From assembly GCA_035447945.1 (NCBI GenBank), contig DAOTHZ010000001.1:12048-76047 (forward strand): a stretch of DNA of 64,000 bases, in the 5' to 3' direction. The DNA comes from Syntrophomonas_B sp035447945 (GTDB lineage: Bacteria > Bacillota > Syntrophomonadia > Syntrophomonadales > Syntrophomonadaceae). The notes below the pieces were generated by a model. It did not search any database. It was not told the origin of the DNA and saw nothing but the letters and a program-made list of their open reading frames with translations. The position numbers and the translations under genes were made by a program. Below are positions 16,128-24,654 of this stretch, piece by piece. How positions within the stretch are numbered: position 1 is the first letter of the stretch; every line of letters begins with the position of its first letter.

Positions 16128-17477
16128 ATGAAGCGGTTTTATCTTATTTGTTGTTTGGCTATGGCATTTTGGCTGGCAGGTGCTGTGCCGTTGTCAGCTG
16201 GCATTGGTCCGATCATAAAAATAAATGGACAGACAAGAACCTATGAGCCTCCTTGCCAAATTGTTGCGGGACGAACCATGATTCCGATCCGTTATGTGAT
16301 TGAAGATCCTGCTTTGCGAGGCGCGGTGGATTGGAATGAGACAAAAGCCGAGGTCAGCGTCTGGTGCCGGGACAAGCATTTTGTTTTCCGGATTGGCAGC
16401 CATACCGCCAGCGTCGATAATCAAAACCTGGTTCTGGATGTAGCCCCATACATATATCAAAATCGTACCTATATTCCCCTGCGTTTTCTGGCGGAACAAC
16501 TGTCTGCCCGAGTGGAGTGGAACGCTTCTGCCCGGGAAGTGAGCGTCCATTTCGCTACGCAAAAAGACCGGGTGTTTGCCTACTATTATTACCACTCCTT
16601 TGATGAATTCAAGCACAATGCCGAATCGATAACGGATGTAGCCCTGCGCTGGTTTGAAACCAATGCGGAGGGAGATCTTTTCTATGAATACCAGGATGAT
16701 TATGAGCAAATTTTGCAGTTTGCCCGGGAGAAAAGCATCAAAACCCATGCCAGCGTAGTCTTTATGGACAAGGATGGCTTGCATGCACTGCTTTCCGATT
16801 CTGTCAAACGGAAATATTTGATTGCCCAGTTGCTTGAAGAGGTTAAACGAAACAACTACGACGGGGTAAACATTGATTTTGAATTCCTGGGGCAGGCTGA
16901 TCGCGACTCTTTTGTGCAGTTCTTGCGGGATCTTAAACAGGGTTTGGGCAGAGACAAAGAGTTGTCGGTGGCCCTTTTTGCCTGCACCAAGCCGCAGAGT
17001 TGGCTGGCGGGTTACGATTATGCCGCTATCGGCGGGATTGCTGACCAGGTTGTCGTGATGGCCTATGATTACCATTACAAAACCAGTCCGGCCGGACCGG
17101 TTGCCCCCCTGTGGTGGGTGGAAGACGTGGTTTCCTATCTAAAAACCATTATTCCGGCGGAAAAATTATTGCTGGGACTGCCTACCTATGGTTATGACTG
17201 GGGTGAGGGGATCGACGGAACCACCATCACTGCTGCCAAATTGTATAGCCTGCAGGGCAAATACAAGTTGACCGAATCATTCGATAAAGCCAGTATGAGT
17301 CCTAGCTACAGTTATATTGACAACAACGGTGTGCGTCATCAGATCTGGCTGGAAAACAAGGCGAGTTTGCAGGCCAAGCTGCAAGTTGCCCAGGAATACA
17401 AGCTGGCAGGGGTTTCTTTTTGGCGGATCGGCAACGGGTTTACGGAATTGTATGAACTGCTGGAGGAATGGCAGTAA
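16128..17477 (+). CDS. secreted GH18-family glycoside hydrolase with copper-amine-oxidase-like N-terminal domain
   Basis: About 449 residues. It has a signal peptide (MKRFYLICCLAMAFWLAGAV, then PLSAG) and an N-terminal stalk domain of the Cu_amine_oxidN1 type (about 25-145, with the repeated RTMIPIRYV / RTYIPLRFLAEQL pattern). The GH18 barrel follows (about 150-449). The catalytic strand reads DGVNIDFEFL, with Glu252 the likely acid. VVVMAYDYHY and LGLPTYGYDW are further GH18 strands. Such proteins act on N-acetylglucosamine polymers outside the cell; in spore formers, relatives act on spore peptidoglycan. The ATG at 16128 has GGAG 8 bases upstream. It is a single-gene unit convergent with lysR. 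Confidence 0.88.
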   Translation: MKRFYLICCLAMAFWLAGAVPLSAGIGPIIKINGQTRTYEPPCQIVAGRTMIPIRYVIEDPALRGAVDWNETKAEVSVWCRDKHFVFRIGSHTASVDNQNLVLDVAPYIYQNRTYIPLRFLAEQLSARVEWNASAREVSVHFATQKDRVFAYYYYHSFDEFKHNAESITDVALRWFETNAEGDLFYEYQDDYEQILQFAREKSIKTHASVVFMDKDGLHALLSDSVKRKYLIAQLLEEVKRNNYDGVNIDFEFLGQADRDSFVQFLRDLKQGLGRDKELSVALFACTKPQSWLAGYDYAAIGGIADQVVVMAYDYHYKTSPAGPVAPLWWVEDVVSYLKTIIPAEKLLLGLPTYGYDWGEGIDGTTITAAKLYSLQGKYKLTESFDKASMSPSYSYIDNNGVRHQIWLENKASLQAKLQVAQEYKLAGVSFWRIGNGFTELYELLEEWQ

Positions 17478-17533
17478 GGTGGTTAACCGGCTTATTGCCA
17501 GGCCAGGGCAATAATGCAGGAAACTGAACCGGC

Positions 17534-18439
17534 CTAACCCAAGGGGATGATTTCCCCTTTGAAATGGGTATTTACCAAATCCAGCAGAGCTGTGAGGGCG
17601 GGTGACATCCACTTGTTTTTATGACAGACAATTTGGGTATACATTTCGATTTTTGGCTGGCGTAATCGCAAGTCGACCATGTTGCCGGCAGCCAGTTCTT
17701 TTTCTACGGCAGCATAGGGCAGCAACGCAATTCCCAGGCCGCTTAGAACAAATTGCTTGATCGCTTCGATGCTGTCAAACTCGTAGGAAGACAGAGGCTG
17801 GATTTTAGATTCGGCCAAATGCTTTTCGATGACCGAACGATAACTGCAATCACGTTCGGTAAAGATGAATGATTCTGTGCCGATATCAGCCAGTGCAAAA
17901 TCTCCTTGGGCAGCCCGCGGATGTTCACGATTGGCCACAATGATCATCGGTTCTTCACACAGGATGCGTACCAGCAACGCTTCATCCCGGATAATACTGT
18001 CCAGGGAAAAGGCTACATCAATGGTGTTGTCACACAGCCAGCGTTGAAAATCCAGCGGGGTTCCCTGACGGATGACCAGTTTGACCTGAGGATAAAGCCG
18101 GCTGTATTCCTTGAGCAAGGCCGGCAGTTTAAAAATGCACAGGGATTCGGCGATGCCGATGTTTAATATGCCGTTGGGCGCAGGGCTTGAGGTTAATGTG
18201 TCCTTGATTTCATCAGCGTATTGTAGCAGTTTTTTAGCGTGCAAAAGCAAAGTCTCGCCATCGGCCGTTAGGGCAATTCGCTTGCCCAGACGTTCAAACA
18301 GCTTGGTGTTGAACTCCTCTTCCAGCAAACGGACCTGGGTCGTCAGGTTGGACTGGGCATATCCCATCTTTTGTGCGGCGCGGGTAAAACTACCTTCTTC
18401 AGCCACCATAACGAATATTTTCAACTGGCGTAACTCCAT
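17534..18439 (-). CDS. LysR-family transcriptional regulator
   Basis: A 301-residue LysR-type regulator. The N-terminal winged helix-turn-helix is clear (LRQLKIFVMVAEEGSFTRAAQKMGYAQSNLTTQVRLLEEEFNTKLFER). The rest is a periplasmic-binding-protein-like effector domain, resembling regulators annotated as CysL or CbbR-like. It is transcribed divergently from dapA, with 164 bases between starts. Inverted repeats with TATCAAT half-sites lie just upstream of its start. LysR proteins usually control themselves and the divergent gene, so dapA is a candidate target. The effector is unknown. Confidence 0.9.
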   Translation of the reverse strand: MELRQLKIFVMVAEEGSFTRAAQKMGYAQSNLTTQVRLLEEEFNTKLFERLGKRIALTADGETLLLHAKKLLQYADEIKDTLTSSPAPNGILNIGIAESLCIFKLPALLKEYSRLYPQVKLVIRQGTPLDFQRWLCDNTIDVAFSLDSIIRDEALLVRILCEEPMIIVANREHPRAAQGDFALADIGTESFIFTERDCSYRSVIEKHLAESKIQPLSSYEFDSIEAIKQFVLSGLGIALLPYAAVEKELAAGNMVDLRLRQPKIEMYTQIVCHKNKWMSPALTALLDLVNTHFKGEIIPLG

Positions 18440-18455
18440 GCCGCCCCCCTATAGT

Positions 18456-18483
18456 TATCAATAATAATGATTGATATTATCAA
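18456..18483. promoter_or_regulatory. LysR-type operator cluster between lysR and dapA
   Basis: TATCAAT (18456-18462) and ATTGATA (18470-18476) form an inverted repeat. The second arm also belongs to the palindrome TTGATA-T-TATCAA (18471-18483). Three half-sites in 28 bases, 17 bases upstream of the lysR start, fit the T-N11-A style of LysR binding sites. Confidence 0.5.
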
Positions 18484-18603
18484 ATCAATCTATTTTACTG
18501 GATAATAAATAGATGATACGGTAAATTTGTTAAAAGGACCAGCACATTTTTATTTGTTTCTTCTTTGAGGATTACTGCTGTTTGCATGAGAGGAAGGGTG
18601 TCC

Positions 18604-19488
18604 ATGGGAAAACCGCTTTTGTTTGCCGGATCTGCTGTAGCCATCATTACCCCTTTTAAAGATGAGCTGATTGATTATGAGAAACTGGCAGAGCTGATTG
18701 AGTTTCAAATTGAAAACAATTCAGATGCCATCGTGATTTGCGGGACAACCGGAGAAGCCAGTACCATCCCTGATCAAGACCACATTGCCGCGATTCAGTT
18801 CACGGTCGAGAGGGTGAAAAAAAGATTGCCGGTTATTGCGGGTACGGGCAGCAACCATACCAGTCACGGCATGGATTTGTCCCGGGCAGCAGAGGCGGCC
18901 GGGGCAGATGCCATCCTGTCCGTAACCCCTTATTACAACAAGACCACGCAAAACGGTTTGTATGCCCATTTCAAGGCCATTGCCGACAGCATTCGCATTC
19001 CCGTTATCCTTTACAATGTACCGACCAGGACCAATCTGAATCTGAATCCGGAGACGGTGCGCGAGCTTTCCTTGATCGACAATATTGTTGCCATAAAAGA
19101 ATGCAATATGGCTCAGGCCGGCGATGTCATAAACCTGTGCGGGGAAGATTTTACCCTTTATTCCGGCGACGACAACATGGTGGTGCCAATGCTTTCTCTG
19201 GGCGGAAAAGGGGTCATTTCAACAACCGCCAACCTGATTCCGGCCGATTTTCATCAGATGGTGAGTCTGTATCTGCAAGGTGATGTGGAAGGGGCCAGAA
19301 AGATCCAACTACAGACGTTAAACTTGATCAAGGCTTTGTTTATTGAGGTAAGCCCTATTCCCATTAAAGCAGCTTTAAATATGTTGGGCATGAAAGTAGG
19401 CAACTGTCGCATGCCGCTGGTGGAAATGAGCGAAGCCAATCGGGCGATCCTGGAACAGGAAATGAAAAGTTATGGATTGCTGAAATAA
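18604..19488 (+). CDS. dapA: 4-hydroxy-tetrahydrodipicolinate synthase
   Basis: A 294-residue class I aldolase that condenses pyruvate with aspartate semialdehyde in the lysine/diaminopimelate pathway. The Schiff-base lysine is in VAIKECN (about Lys165). The catalytic Tyr is in LYNVPTR and the substrate loop in SVTPYYNKTTQ; GTTGEAST is the second signature. The ATG at 18604 follows GAGAGGAAGGG. An in-frame start at 18565 lacks a site. It stands apart from other dap genes, facing a LysR gene, and is followed by a terminator. A related NAL-superfamily aldolase cannot be wholly excluded. Confidence 0.92.
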   Translation: MGKPLLFAGSAVAIITPFKDELIDYEKLAELIEFQIENNSDAIVICGTTGEASTIPDQDHIAAIQFTVERVKKRLPVIAGTGSNHTSHGMDLSRAAEAAGADAILSVTPYYNKTTQNGLYAHFKAIADSIRIPVILYNVPTRTNLNLNPETVRELSLIDNIVAIKECNMAQAGDVINLCGEDFTLYSGDDNMVVPMLSLGGKGVISTTANLIPADFHQMVSLYLQGDVEGARKIQLQTLNLIKALFIEVSPIPIKAALNMLGMKVGNCRMPLVEMSEANRAILEQEMKSYGLLK

Positions 19489-19550
19489 CCAATGCTTTGG
19501 TAAAAATATTTTGACCGGGAATTGGATGATCCCTGTTGCCCCAAAATGTT

Positions 19551-19595
19551 TCGGACTCTTATCAATGCCTAACGCATTGCGGAGTCCGACTGTTT
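19551..19595 (+). terminator. intrinsic terminator after dapA
   Basis: TCGGACTC (19551-19558) pairs with GAGTCCGA (19582-19589). An inner AATGC/GCATT stem lies between them, and a CTGTTTTTC tail follows. Confidence 0.7.
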
Positions 19596-19706
19596 TTCTG
19601 GATTCGTCAAAATCAAGCAAATCATATATAATGTTGATGGATATATCGCGTCTGACGTTCGGTGATGGGGTCAGCACACGATTAAAACAGCAGGAGAGGG
19701 GAAAAA

Positions 19707-20396
19707 ATGATGATTGAACAGCAAGGACTGTTTGGAGAGGAAGAACCGGCTGAAAAGCAGGCAGGGAACCCTGTTGTCCAAGAATCTCTAGCGGATATTC
19801 CCTTCCTGCCGGGGATTAAGTTCGAGGAAGCCTATCCGGATGTAAAAGATTTGGACATGCTTGGAAAGAAAGCCTTGGGATGCCGGGGATGCCGCCTGCG
19901 GGAGACCTGCCAGCAAGTAGTCTTCAGCGCCGGCAGTGCCGATGCCAAAATCATCTTTATCGGGGAAGGGCCCGGCAGCGATGAAGATGAGCAGGGTGTA
20001 CCCTTTGTAGGAAGGGCCGGTCAGTTGTTAAATCAGATCTTGGCGGCGGCTGAATTGAAAAGAGAAGAAGTTTATATAACCAATGTCGTTAAGTGCAGAC
20101 CACCCGGCAATCGTTTGCCAAATCCAGATGAAGTCAAGGTGTGCCGCAGTTATCTTGAGGCTGAGATTAGAATCATCAAGCCGCACATCATTGTCTGCCT
20201 GGGAGCGATGGCCACCCAGACAGTCGTTGATCCCAAAGCCCGAATCGGTCAGTTGCGGGGAAGATGGCTGCAGAGGAATGGTATCCGGATAATGCCAACG
20301 TACCATCCGGCCGCCTTGCTGAGAAATCCCAGCTACAAACGTCCGGTTTGGGAAGATTTCAAGCTGATTCGGGATGTCTACAAGACGTTAACATAA
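19707..20396 (+). CDS. type-4 (family 4) uracil-DNA glycosylase
   Basis: A 229-residue iron-sulfur uracil-DNA glycosylase that removes uracil from DNA. After a roughly 50-residue acidic lead comes the CRGCRLRETC cluster region, the active-site loop EGPGSDEDEQGVPFVGRAGQLL, VVKCRPPGNRLPNPDE and the C-terminal TYHPAALLRNP. AGGAGAGGGG lies 5 bases before the ATG. It heads a tight run leading into tsaE (25-base gap), so it is probably co-transcribed with the t6A genes. Confidence 0.92.
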   Translation: MMIEQQGLFGEEEPAEKQAGNPVVQESLADIPFLPGIKFEEAYPDVKDLDMLGKKALGCRGCRLRETCQQVVFSAGSADAKIIFIGEGPGSDEDEQGVPFVGRAGQLLNQILAAAELKREEVYITNVVKCRPPGNRLPNPDEVKVCRSYLEAEIRIIKPHIIVCLGAMATQTVVDPKARIGQLRGRWLQRNGIRIMPTYHPAALLRNPSYKRPVWEDFKLIRDVYKTLT

Positions 20397-20421
20397 AGGG
20401 AACCATCTTTGAGGTGAAGAC

Positions 20422-20901
20422 ATGGAACTAATTATCAACAATGAAGAAGAAATGCTGGTGCTGGGCAAGAAGATTGCCGCGCAGCTGGAACCCGATGATG
20501 TAATCTACCTCACCGGCGAACTCGGGGTAGGCAAGACTACCCTGGTGAGAGGCATTGCTCGTGCCCGGGGATATAATGGGCGGGTAACCAGCCCCACCTT
20601 TACCCTGATGAATATCTATGCAACCGATCCGCCGCTTTACCATTTTGATTTTTATCGTTTGGAATCGGGCGATACTGTCGATCTGGGACTGGAAGATTAT
20701 CTTGAGAAACAAGGCATATCGCTGATTGAATGGCCTAATCTGACGGATAGCTCGCTGCCTGATGAAGCGTTGCTAATTACCATAACGCTTTTGTATGATG
20801 ATTACGAACTGGCTCGTAAAGTGGAAATCGCAGCCCGGGGGGGCAAATACGAAAAAAAAATAAAAGGATTGATGGCAAGTGTACATCCTGGCCATAGATA
20901 G
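20422..20901 (+). CDS. tsaE: tRNA t6A37 biosynthesis ATPase TsaE
   Basis: A 159-residue P-loop ATPase (YdiB/YjeE) that works with TsaB and TsaD to place threonylcarbamoyl on A37 of ANN-decoding tRNAs. The Walker A is GELGVGKTTLVRG. The switch-like SPTFTLMN and YHFDFYRLESG follow. Its C-terminal end overlaps the tsaB start by 23 bases, which indicates translational coupling. A Lys-rich tail after residue 140 is slightly longer than usual. Confidence 0.94.
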   Translation: MELIINNEEEMLVLGKKIAAQLEPDDVIYLTGELGVGKTTLVRGIARARGYNGRVTSPTFTLMNIYATDPPLYHFDFYRLESGDTVDLGLEDYLEKQGISLIEWPNLTDSSLPDEALLITITLLYDDYELARKVEIAARGGKYEKKIKGLMASVHPGHR

Positions 20902-21595
20902 CGCTACCCCGGTAGCTGGTCTGGCGCTGCTGAATGATGAAAAGGTTATCCGCGAGGATTTTATTAATTTTAAAAAAACCCACTCCGAGACGTTGATGCC
21001 TGGGGTTGATCGAATCATGCATGATTGTGAGCTGACGCTGGATCAACTGGGAGCAATTGCAGTGACAATCGGCCCCGGCTCTTTTACCGGCTTGCGGATT
21101 GGCCTGGCTGCCGCCAAGGGATTAAGCATGTCCAGCGGGAAACCTTTAATCGGCATTTCAACTCTGGATGTACTGGCCGGCAATCTTGTTTTCAGTGACA
21201 ATCTGGTTTGTCCGTTGCTCAATGCTCGCAAACAAGAAGTGTATACGGCTTTTTATGAAGCCGGTGGCGCATATCCCCGGCGATTAACGCAAGACATGGC
21301 CTGTTCCCCGCAGGAAGCAGCTGCACGGGCAAGGGAACTGGCTCATCGCCTTGGCAAACCAAACATCACCCTGTTGGGGGATGGCTTTTATCCATATGAA
21401 GAATACTATCGGGAATACTTCAGGGAAGATTTGCAGATCGTTCCCGGACCGCTGATGCTGCCCCGGGCTGCAGTCTTGGGAAGCCTGGCCTGGCAAAGGG
21501 CCAGGCAAAATGATTTTGATGATACCTTCGCCCTGCGCCCGGTTTATGTAAGATTGTCGGAAGCAGAGTACAGGTTGGGCAAAGGAGCGTTATAG
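20879..21595 (+). CDS. tsaB: tRNA t6A37 biosynthesis protein TsaB
   Basis: A 238-residue ASKHA-fold protein (YeaZ), the non-catalytic partner that bridges TsaD and TsaE. It begins YILAIDSATPVAGLALL and has IGPGSFTGLRIGLAAAKGL, the family hallmark, plus LLNARKQEVYTAFYE. The start is GTG 20879, inside the end of tsaE. Its stop directly precedes the TTG start of rimI. Confidence 0.94.
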   Translation: MYILAIDSATPVAGLALLNDEKVIREDFINFKKTHSETLMPGVDRIMHDCELTLDQLGAIAVTIGPGSFTGLRIGLAAAKGLSMSSGKPLIGISTLDVLAGNLVFSDNLVCPLLNARKQEVYTAFYEAGGAYPRRLTQDMACSPQEAAARARELAHRLGKPNITLLGDGFYPYEEYYREYFREDLQIVPGPLMLPRAAVLGSLAWQRARQNDFDDTFALRPVYVRLSEAEYRLGKGAL

Positions 21596-22048
21596 TTGCT
21601 GAATACCAGATACATGATTCGAAAAATGGCTGAAAACGATCTGGACAAGGTGATGATTATTGAACAGGAATCATTCAGCCTGCCCTGGTCCAGGGAATCC
21701 TATCTGGGGGAACTGAAAAATGATTTTGCCAATTACCTGGTTTGCGATGATGGTGGAGAAATAGCTGCCTACGGAGGTGTCTGGGTGGTTTTTGAGGAAG
21801 CCCATATCACCAATGTGGCCGTGGCCATTCGGTACCGCGGACAGGGGGTGGGCAGTGATTTAATGAAGGAACTGGAAAAAATCGCCCGCTCCAAACATGC
21901 TACTCGCATCCTGCTGGAAGTCAGGCCCAGCAACCAGGTTGCTCTGGCTATGTATGACAAGCTGGGCTTTATCCAAACCGGGGTAAGAAAAGCATACTAT
22001 TCGGATAATGGAGAAGACGCACTGATAATGACCAAGTATTTATTCTAA
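21596..22048 (+). CDS. rimI: ribosomal-protein-alanine N-acetyltransferase RimI
   Basis: A 150-residue GNAT acetyltransferase, the usual neighbour of tsaB and tsaD. RimI acetylates the N-terminus of ribosomal protein S18. The acetyl-CoA loop is IRYRGQGVGSDLMKEL. The conserved ESFSLPWSRESY and LEVRPSNQVALAMYDKLGF blocks match the family. The TTG start has AGGAG 8 bases upstream, inside tsaB. Confidence 0.92.
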   Translation: MLNTRYMIRKMAENDLDKVMIIEQESFSLPWSRESYLGELKNDFANYLVCDDGGEIAAYGGVWVVFEEAHITNVAVAIRYRGQGVGSDLMKELEKIARSKHATRILLEVRPSNQVALAMYDKLGFIQTGVRKAYYSDNGEDALIMTKYLF

Positions 22049-22065
22049 TGAAGTTGGTGGCACAC

Positions 22066-23076
22066 ATGAAAGAAACATTGATCCTTGGAATTGAAAGCTC
22101 GTGCGATGAAACGGCTGCAGCCATCGTAAAAAATGGCCGGGAAGTCCTGGCCAGCGTGATCAATTCACAGATCAGTATTCATCAGCAATTTGGCGGTGTG
22201 GTTCCCGAGGTGGCCTCCCGCAAGCACATTGAAAATATCGCTTCCGTGGTGGAAACTGCTTTTCTGGAAGCCGGCCTCAGACATGACGAAATTGACGCAG
22301 TGGCCGTAACCAATCGGCCTGGCTTGATTGGCGCCTTGCTGGTGGGCTTGTCTTTTGCCAAGGCGTTTGCCTATGGCTTGGGCAAACCTTTGATTGCTGT
22401 TGACCATCTGCAGGGACATATCTGGGCTAATTTTCTCGAACATCCTGATATTAGCTTTCCCGCCATTTGTCTGGTCGTTTCCGGCGGGCACACCAGTCTG
22501 CTGCTTATGGAGGGACCCGGACAAAGCCGCCTGCTGGGCGAGACCCGTGATGACGCTGCCGGCGAAGCGTTTGACAAAGTGGCACGTTTTCTGGGGCTTG
22601 GCTACCCGGGCGGTCCGGCCATACAAAAAGCGGCGCAGCAGGGAACAGCAGGGATTTATAACCTGCCCAGGGTCTTCCTGGACCGGGAGGATTATGAATT
22701 TAGCTTCAGCGGCTTAAAGACCGCCGCCATGAATCTCTGGATAAAACAATCAAGAAAAGGGGAAGCCCGGGTTGAAGATATGGCCGCGGAGTTTCAGGCG
22801 GCGCTTGTCGAAGTCTTGGTGGAAAAGACGATACGTGCTGCAAAAGAATATAAAGCCCCCTCTATTCTCATGGCGGGAGGGGTTGCAGCCAATCAGTTGC
22901 TTCGACAATTAATGACAATAAGGGCGCAGCAAGAAGGTCGGCAATTGTTTTATCCATCGCTTGGCTTATGTACTGACAATGCCGCCATGATTGCTGGAAA
23001 AGCCTATTTAGACTATGTTGCAGATAATTTTGCTCCCCTCCATGTGAATGCACACCCGGGCCAAAATTCCTTGTGA
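22066..23076 (+). CDS. tsaD: tRNA N6-adenosine threonylcarbamoyltransferase TsaD
   Basis: A 336-residue catalytic subunit (Kae1/Gcp) of the t6A37 synthase. It begins LILGIESSCDETAAAIV. The metal-binding histidines are in VDHLQGHIWAN, and SGGHTSLL, GEAFDKVARFLGLGYPGGP and GGVAANQLLR are all present. The ATG at 22066 has GGTGG 5 bases upstream. An in-frame ATG at 22048 overlaps the rimI stop and is an alternative. It closes the udg-tsaE-tsaB-rimI-tsaD run. Confidence 0.95.
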   Translation: MKETLILGIESSCDETAAAIVKNGREVLASVINSQISIHQQFGGVVPEVASRKHIENIASVVETAFLEAGLRHDEIDAVAVTNRPGLIGALLVGLSFAKAFAYGLGKPLIAVDHLQGHIWANFLEHPDISFPAICLVVSGGHTSLLLMEGPGQSRLLGETRDDAAGEAFDKVARFLGLGYPGGPAIQKAAQQGTAGIYNLPRVFLDREDYEFSFSGLKTAAMNLWIKQSRKGEARVEDMAAEFQAALVEVLVEKTIRAAKEYKAPSILMAGGVAANQLLRQLMTIRAQQEGRQLFYPSLGLCTDNAAMIAGKAYLDYVADNFAPLHVNAHPGQNSL

Positions 23077-23214
23077 TTTCGCCTGTGGATAATGTGCATA
23101 AGTCTGTTGATAACTGTTATTTCTTGATTTCTAAGCTTTTGCAAAACGGATTGAAAAACCGAGGGGCGATAAATTGGTAAGCAAACTTGTGGATAATTTC
23201 CGAAGAGAGGATTG

Positions 23215-23979
23215 ATGCGGGTGCATCCGGTGTTACTAGAATTTGGGAGAATAAAGATATATTCCTGGGGATTTATGTTAGCGATAGCAGTAATTGTTTC
23301 GATCATTGGCCTGACCAAAATGTTCAAACGTGAAGGCTATGATCCGGATTCAGTGATTGATTCGGTTATTATCCTGGTACTGGGGGGGATACTGGGCTCA
23401 CGTCTATTATATATATTTGCTTATCAATGGCAGGAACTGCTGACCGATCCAGCAGCAGTGCTGTCTTTGAAAGATGGAATCCAAGGTCTGGTATGGTATG
23501 GAGCGGTAATATTGGATGTCCCGTTGTTTATTTGGTATCTGCGTCGTAAAAAATATCCTTTATGGAACATTCTGGACATGTTTGCTCCTTTTGTCGCGTT
23601 GGGCTATGCCATCGTCAGGGTTGGATGTTTCCTGAATGGCTGTTGCTACGGTGAAGTTACCAGCTCGGTTTGTGGGGTGGTCTTTCCTTATGTGGACAGT
23701 TTTACCCGGTATCCGACCCAGTTGTTCAGTACTTTTATGAACTTGCTTTTATTCGGCTTGCTGTTGTGGTATTATCCCCGCCGCAAGTATGATGGAGAAG
23801 TCTTTGTATTCTATTTTATGGGCTATTCAATCTATCGTTTCCTGATCGAGTTCATGCGCGTAAGTCAAATCAATTTCGGGCCGTTTACCATGAGTCAAAT
23901 CATTAGTATGGCGATTTTCATAATAGCATTGCTGCTCCATATCTATAAGATTAAACAGGTCGCGGCACAAAAAGAATAA
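23215..23979 (+). CDS. lgt: prolipoprotein diacylglyceryl transferase
   Basis: A 254-residue membrane enzyme that transfers diacylglycerol from phosphatidylglycerol to the lipobox Cys of prolipoproteins. It has seven predicted membrane segments. The family signature reads VRVGCFLNGCCYGEVTSSVCGVVFP, and the early KIYSWGFMLAIA and GLVWYGAVILDV blocks match. The ATG at 23215 lies 4 bases after GAGAGG; a TTG directly before it is an alternative. The next gene, 5-formyl-THF cyclo-ligase, follows after 19 bases. Confidence 0.93.
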   Translation: MRVHPVLLEFGRIKIYSWGFMLAIAVIVSIIGLTKMFKREGYDPDSVIDSVIILVLGGILGSRLLYIFAYQWQELLTDPAAVLSLKDGIQGLVWYGAVILDVPLFIWYLRRKKYPLWNILDMFAPFVALGYAIVRVGCFLNGCCYGEVTSSVCGVVFPYVDSFTRYPTQLFSTFMNLLLFGLLLWYYPRRKYDGEVFVFYFMGYSIYRFLIEFMRVSQINFGPFTMSQIISMAIFIIALLLHIYKIKQVAAQKE

Positions 23980-23998
23980 ATCATGTGAGGATAATCAA

Positions 23999-24583
23999 AT
24001 GCATATCAATCTGCAAGGTTCCAAAGCTGCGTTGCGCAGTGAAATGAAAGCCCAACGCGGCTTGCTCGATATGAAACAAATCGAGCAAGCCAGTCTGGCT
24101 ATTGCCAGGCGTCTCAACGACTTGCTGCCGGTGCAAAAAGCCAAAACCATCATGGGATATGCTGCAATGAAAAAGGAAGTCAATCTGGATGCCTTTTATG
24201 AACAACAGCTGCAGTTGGGAAAAACGATCTTTCTGCCGCGGGTAGAGGGAGATCAAATCAAGCCCGTCAAGTGGAACGGGTGGAAGGATATCAAGGTTAG
24301 TTCTTTTGGGGTTCGCGAACCGCTGGGGGAAGAATTTCCAGCAGCCGAGATAGATGTGGTGCTGGTACCGGGGCTGGCTTTTGATCCAGGTGGTTTCCGC
24401 GTCGGATACGGGCGGGGCTATTATGATCGTTTCCTGCCGGGGTTGCGTTCTGATGCATTTAAATGCGGTATCTGTTACGAATTTCAAGTGGTGGATTCAA
24501 CTTTTCCCCATGACCGGGATGTTCCCGTACACTGGATTGTAACTGAAAAGTCGGAACTGGTTGTCAATTGGGATTTTTTCTAA
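23999..24583 (+). CDS. 5-formyltetrahydrofolate cyclo-ligase
   Basis: A 194-residue ATP-dependent enzyme that converts 5-formyl-THF to 5,10-methenyl-THF, returning a storage folate to one-carbon metabolism. The diagnostic C-terminal motif GYGRGYYDRFLPG is present with VPGLAFDPGGFRVG before it, and the N-terminal KAALRSEMKAQR helix matches. TGAGG lies upstream of the ATG. It is probably in one transcript with lgt and is closed by a strong terminator. Confidence 0.93.
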   Translation: MHINLQGSKAALRSEMKAQRGLLDMKQIEQASLAIARRLNDLLPVQKAKTIMGYAAMKKEVNLDAFYEQQLQLGKTIFLPRVEGDQIKPVKWNGWKDIKVSSFGVREPLGEEFPAAEIDVVLVPGLAFDPGGFRVGYGRGYYDRFLPGLRSDAFKCGICYEFQVVDSTFPHDRDVPVHWIVTEKSELVVNWDFF

Positions 24584-24600
24584 AATCGGCAGACATAAAA

Positions 24601-24640
24601 ATGCCGGGCAGGTTGATCTTTCGCTTGCCCGGCATCATTA
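24601..24640. terminator. bidirectional intrinsic terminator between converging genes
   Basis: ATGCCGGGCA (24601-24610) and TGCCCGGCAT (24626-24635) form a perfect 10-base stem. AAAA on the left and ATTATTTG on the right let it serve both the cyclo-ligase gene (plus) and the SPFH gene (minus). Confidence 0.75.
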
Positions 24641-24654
24641 TTTGTTGGAAATTC

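Noticed and set aside
16128..17477. GH18 protein as a spore cortex lytic enzyme
   Set aside because: It has the GH18 core but a copper-amine-oxidase-like N-domain rather than LysM repeats, and no sporulation genes are adjacent. The general call is safer.
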